This document shows, piece by piece, positions 19,601-21,485 of a DNA stretch of 21,485 bases (position 1 is the stretch's first letter; each line of letters starts with the position of its first letter). The notes beneath the pieces were generated by a model, which was not told the origin of the DNA, did no database searches, and saw nothing but the letters and a program-made list of their open reading frames with translations. Origin of the DNA: Sphacelaria rigidula (taxonomy: Eukaryota > Phaeophyceae > Sphacelariales); NCBI GenBank assembly GCA_964200075.2, contig CAXNAA020000414.1, forward strand, positions 1 through 21,485, given 5' to 3'. The translations under genes were made by a program, and so were the position numbers.

Positions 19601-20509
19601 TATGGGATCGATATCATCTTGTTAATGAGAGAGTGGGGGGGAATTTCAGATGACACACGCGATTAATAACGTAAAACGAAAACCTCTTCTTTTTTACCGA
19701 AGATAGCGAGAGGAAAATAATGAGGCGGTCTGCAACATACCTTCGCGGTTGGTGTTTTTTTGCTGCTTCCTGGAGACACCGAGTTAACGAAGGGACGGTC
19801 ATAGTACGGTAAGGTGCGAGTGTGTGACTCGACACGAAGGCGGGAAACATTTGAGTCGTTTATCGCAGCAGTACACGACGTGAACAGAGGGCCAAATCGG
19901 TACATTTACATTCCTGGCTCATTGAAGTTGATCCTGCCAGAGACAAGCGCATGGTTGCTCGGGGTACACGAAAAAGGATGCTTTTGTGAGGCCAGAAGGT
20001 ACACATGGTCACTATTACCTTCATCACGGGCTCTCACACGCCATGGGCTATTTTCCTATCGTCGGGAAACCGTGATGAAGGATTTCGAAGATCACGACGA
20101 GGGCGAGCAGCGATGGTTGTACATGATGTACCAGTTGGTGATTTCACGTCAACGGCCCGAAAACCGAACCCACTATGTTTTCTGTTGTTTTATTTTGACG
20201 CTTTTATTTAGTGTTCGATGCGCGACCCGCTGCCTTGTCGTGTTACGAAACCAAACCCCGGTATCGCTCCCACAAATGTATGAATAATGACCAACGAACA
20301 GGACGACGATGGTGGCCCAGCCGCCCGTGAAGCCAGTGCCCACTACCGCCGAAGTCGCTTCTCATGCGACAGGCGGCAAAGAATCCTGGGCACCCTCTTC
20401 CTGGCGCACGAAATTGGCGCGCCAGCTGCCGAAGTACGACGATCCCGAACTCGTCAGCGAAGTGGAAGGGATCCTTTCCCGGCAGGCACCTCTGGTCTTC
20501 GCTGGAGAG
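16561..20509 (+). CDS. Plastid-targeted class II DAHP synthase, 5' part (3' end beyond window)
   Basis: I join exon 1 (16561-16685, plastid leader) to the exon at 20302-20509, which holds the start of a class II DAHP synthase. Exon 1 ends in phase 2 (AG) and the second exon supplies the missing base. The join gives about 111 residues, with the leader at 1-42, a short linker and the enzyme core from about 71. The enzyme condenses phosphoenolpyruvate and erythrose 4-phosphate as the first step of the shikimate pathway to Phe, Tyr, Trp and phenolics, which runs in plastids in algae and plants. The catalytic metal-site residues lie in later exons outside the window. The two ends could belong to two genes, since the 3.6-kb intron is inferred from phase and function alone. 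Confidence 0.55.
16894..16914. repeat. Perfect hairpin, 8-bp stem
   Basis: CCATGGCA, loop TCAGG, TGCCATGG. Each arm contains an NcoI-type CCATGG palindrome. Confidence 0.85.
16927..16946. repeat. Perfect hairpin, 8-bp stem
   Basis: ACATCGAT, loop GTTT, ATCGATGT, only 12 bases after the previous hairpin. Confidence 0.85.
17231..17304 (+). pseudogene. Degenerate tRNA-like or SINE-like sequence
   Basis: An A-box-like TAGCTCCAGCTGG (17235-17247, one base longer than consensus) and a B-box-like GGTTCAATTTT (17289-17299) lie at tRNA spacing, with GTTCTAAG resembling an Arg(UCU) anticodon loop between them. The acceptor and D stems do not pair properly, so it is not a working tRNA. It may be a tRNA-derived SINE head or coincidence. 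Confidence 0.25.
17570..17675. mobile_element. MITE-like element, copy D
   Basis: It begins CCCTAAGACCGCGAGGGTAG, continues GTCACCTGCTGAGTCGGCAT and ends TACCCGCACCGCGGTTTGAG, in the same orientation as copies A to C about 7 kb away. The 5' part matches A and C and the 3' part matches B and C, confirming a dispersed family. Size is about 106 bp. Confidence 0.8.
18209..18247. repeat. Two adjacent hairpins
   Basis: CCCCTG, ACGAA loop, CAGGGG (18209-18225) is followed at once by GTCGAGTAC, GAGA loop, GTACCTCGAC with one bulged C (18225-18247). The stems share one G. GAGA is a GNRA-type tetraloop, which favours an RNA fold. Confidence 0.7.
20302..20509 (+). CDS. Exon: N-terminal core of class II DAHP synthase
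   Basis: From Met at 20309 the frame reads 67 codons to PLVFAGE, then donor GTGTGT at 20510. The order WAPSSWR, Gln-x-Pro-x-Tyr-like QLPKYDDPE, a Leu/Val helix and PLVFAGE is the diagnostic start of class II (plant-type) DAHP synthases. In those enzymes a block with GGDCAE follows soon after, and it is not found here. An acceptor AACGAACAG ends at 20301 and keeps the frame through two Thr codons to the Met. A TGA further upstream shows the exon does not extend much left. If translation began at 20309, the enzyme would lack any targeting sequence. Confidence 0.8.
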
Positions 20510-21485
20510 GTGTGTTTCGCTGCACGGCGGGTGTGGGCCTCGGACAATCGTGGAAATGAAAGTCGTGGTGAACAAATGGCGGGATCTCGTTCCTTGAGAG
20601 TGACATTCCCTCACCCCGACGCCACTGGATTTTCGAGCGTCTCGTCAGTAGAACACTCTGAGCTATGGTTCGTTTCGGTTGTTTGTACTTGCCCCCGCTT
20701 TTTTTTTATTACCCTCTTGAGGAGAACTTGGTGGATGGGCACGTGGTCCGATTTTTTTGTTTCGTCCTTCCCATGTAGCATCATATTTTTTCATCTATAT
20801 ATCAAAGTTGCCGAAGGTACGGGTATATCTTGGTTATTTGTTTGTCAAGATACTAAGAGATATTTTCTCGATCCGAAACTACTCACTGCAGGTGCTGGGG
20901 GACACCTCATTTTTTTCCCATTTTTTGCGAAATCGACATCTTGTTGGAATTGAAAATTTTGCTGGCAGTTCAAGGTATCTTGAGTCACGGTACCGAACTA
21001 CACCCTCATGTTTGAAAACACGTGTGTCTGTGTGTCGAGGAGACGTTTGAAACGATTTCATTTTATTTTATCTTATTCATCAATCGAATGAATGGAAAAG
21101 CGAACGAGCATGATCATCCGACCCCTTCTTCAAAGCTCTTCTCGAGAACGTCCCAGCGTCCGTTGGCCATATTTTTTTAAGAACCCTCCTGAGTAAATGA
21201 ATCTCGTTCATCAATGAAAGTTATTTCTTCACCGAGCACAATGCCCATGTGAGGGGTGCGCCAAGGACCCACACTGTTGTTCACTGAGTTCATCATCTGT
21301 CGACCGAAACTCTATCTGGACTCTCAGTCGCCAAGGTACCCATTGTCGGAAACGTCAGCGTGTTCGTTCCCTCCATGAAGGGTGTGCGGCATTGTGGGAG
21401 CACAAACCGCCGCCGTCATCACTCTGGGGATCAGAAACACGCAGGATTTGACCCAAGCTTTCTTGATGCCCATATTTTCGGAAAG
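20510..21485 (+). other. Start of the next DAHP synthase intron; no exon found
   Basis: It begins GTGTGT after PLVFAGE. I looked on plus for a phase-0 exon encoding the next conserved block and saw none before the edge. One AG with a long pyrimidine tract (ending about 20721) leads to a frame that does not resemble the enzyme. The 214-codon frame over 20309-20953 is simply read-through of the exon into this stretch. Confidence 0.5.

Larger units (their letters stand above)
16686..20301 (+). other. Inferred intron of the DAHP synthase gene (3616 nt)
   Basis: No exon in it fits the enzyme. A possible small exon at 16777-16841 has a good acceptor (GTATTTTCCAG) and an in-phase start, but its length of 65 nt would throw the DAHP exon out of frame. 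The stretch also holds two short perfect hairpins (16894-16946), a tRNA-like relic (17231-17304), a copy of the palindromic element (17570-17675) and adjacent hairpins at 18209-18247. Frames at 18268-18666 (minus), 18527-18769 (plus) and 19814-20287 (plus) are unrecognised. Confidence 0.45.

Noticed and set aside
1-21485. CRISPR array, operons, insertion sequences or prophage
   Set aside because: No regularly spaced direct repeats, no bacterial-type gene clusters and clear splice signals; the DNA is eukaryotic nuclear.

Overview
This is a gene-sparse, intron-rich nuclear window from a eukaryote. Two signs point to a photosynthetic stramenopile. One is a bipartite plastid-targeting leader: a signal peptide followed by an ASAFAP-like site with Phe at +1. 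The other is a plant-type class II DAHP synthase. The large introns (estimated here at 0.1 to 4.9 kb) and low gene density fit a brown alga such as a kelp better than a compact diatom genome. That taxonomic call is inference.

Layout. (1) Positions 346-1719, minus strand: a long Ala/Pro/Ser/Thr-rich open exon ending in an AT-hook, probably a nuclear DNA-binding protein. (2) About 1.7-7.3 kb: mostly noncoding, with a near-perfect 27-bp-arm hairpin at 2140-2223, a CTGTAC/GTACAG-rich stretch and two weak ORFs. (3) 7292-15184, minus strand: a gene I reconstruct from six exons. The ATG exon, four internal exons and a less certain last exon join in compatible phases to give a predicted 324-residue protein with an N-terminal PX (phosphoinositide-binding) domain and a Ser/Thr/Pro-rich tail. 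Its 4.9-kb intron holds a cluster of MITE-like palindromic elements, a TCTG microsatellite and a poly-C tract. (4) 15185-16560: a divergent intergenic region, the likely promoters of both flanking genes. (5) 16561 to beyond the right edge, plus strand: exon 1 encodes only a plastid presequence, and an exon at 20302-20509 encodes the conserved start of class II DAHP synthase, the first enzyme of the shikimate pathway. Their phases match across a 3.6-kb intron. The catalytic part lies outside the window. A fourth copy of the MITE-like family sits in this intron at about 17570-17675.

No operon, CRISPR array, intact tRNA or rRNA was seen. Nearly all long open frames other than those named look like chance frames. 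All splice sites were read by eye and are untested.
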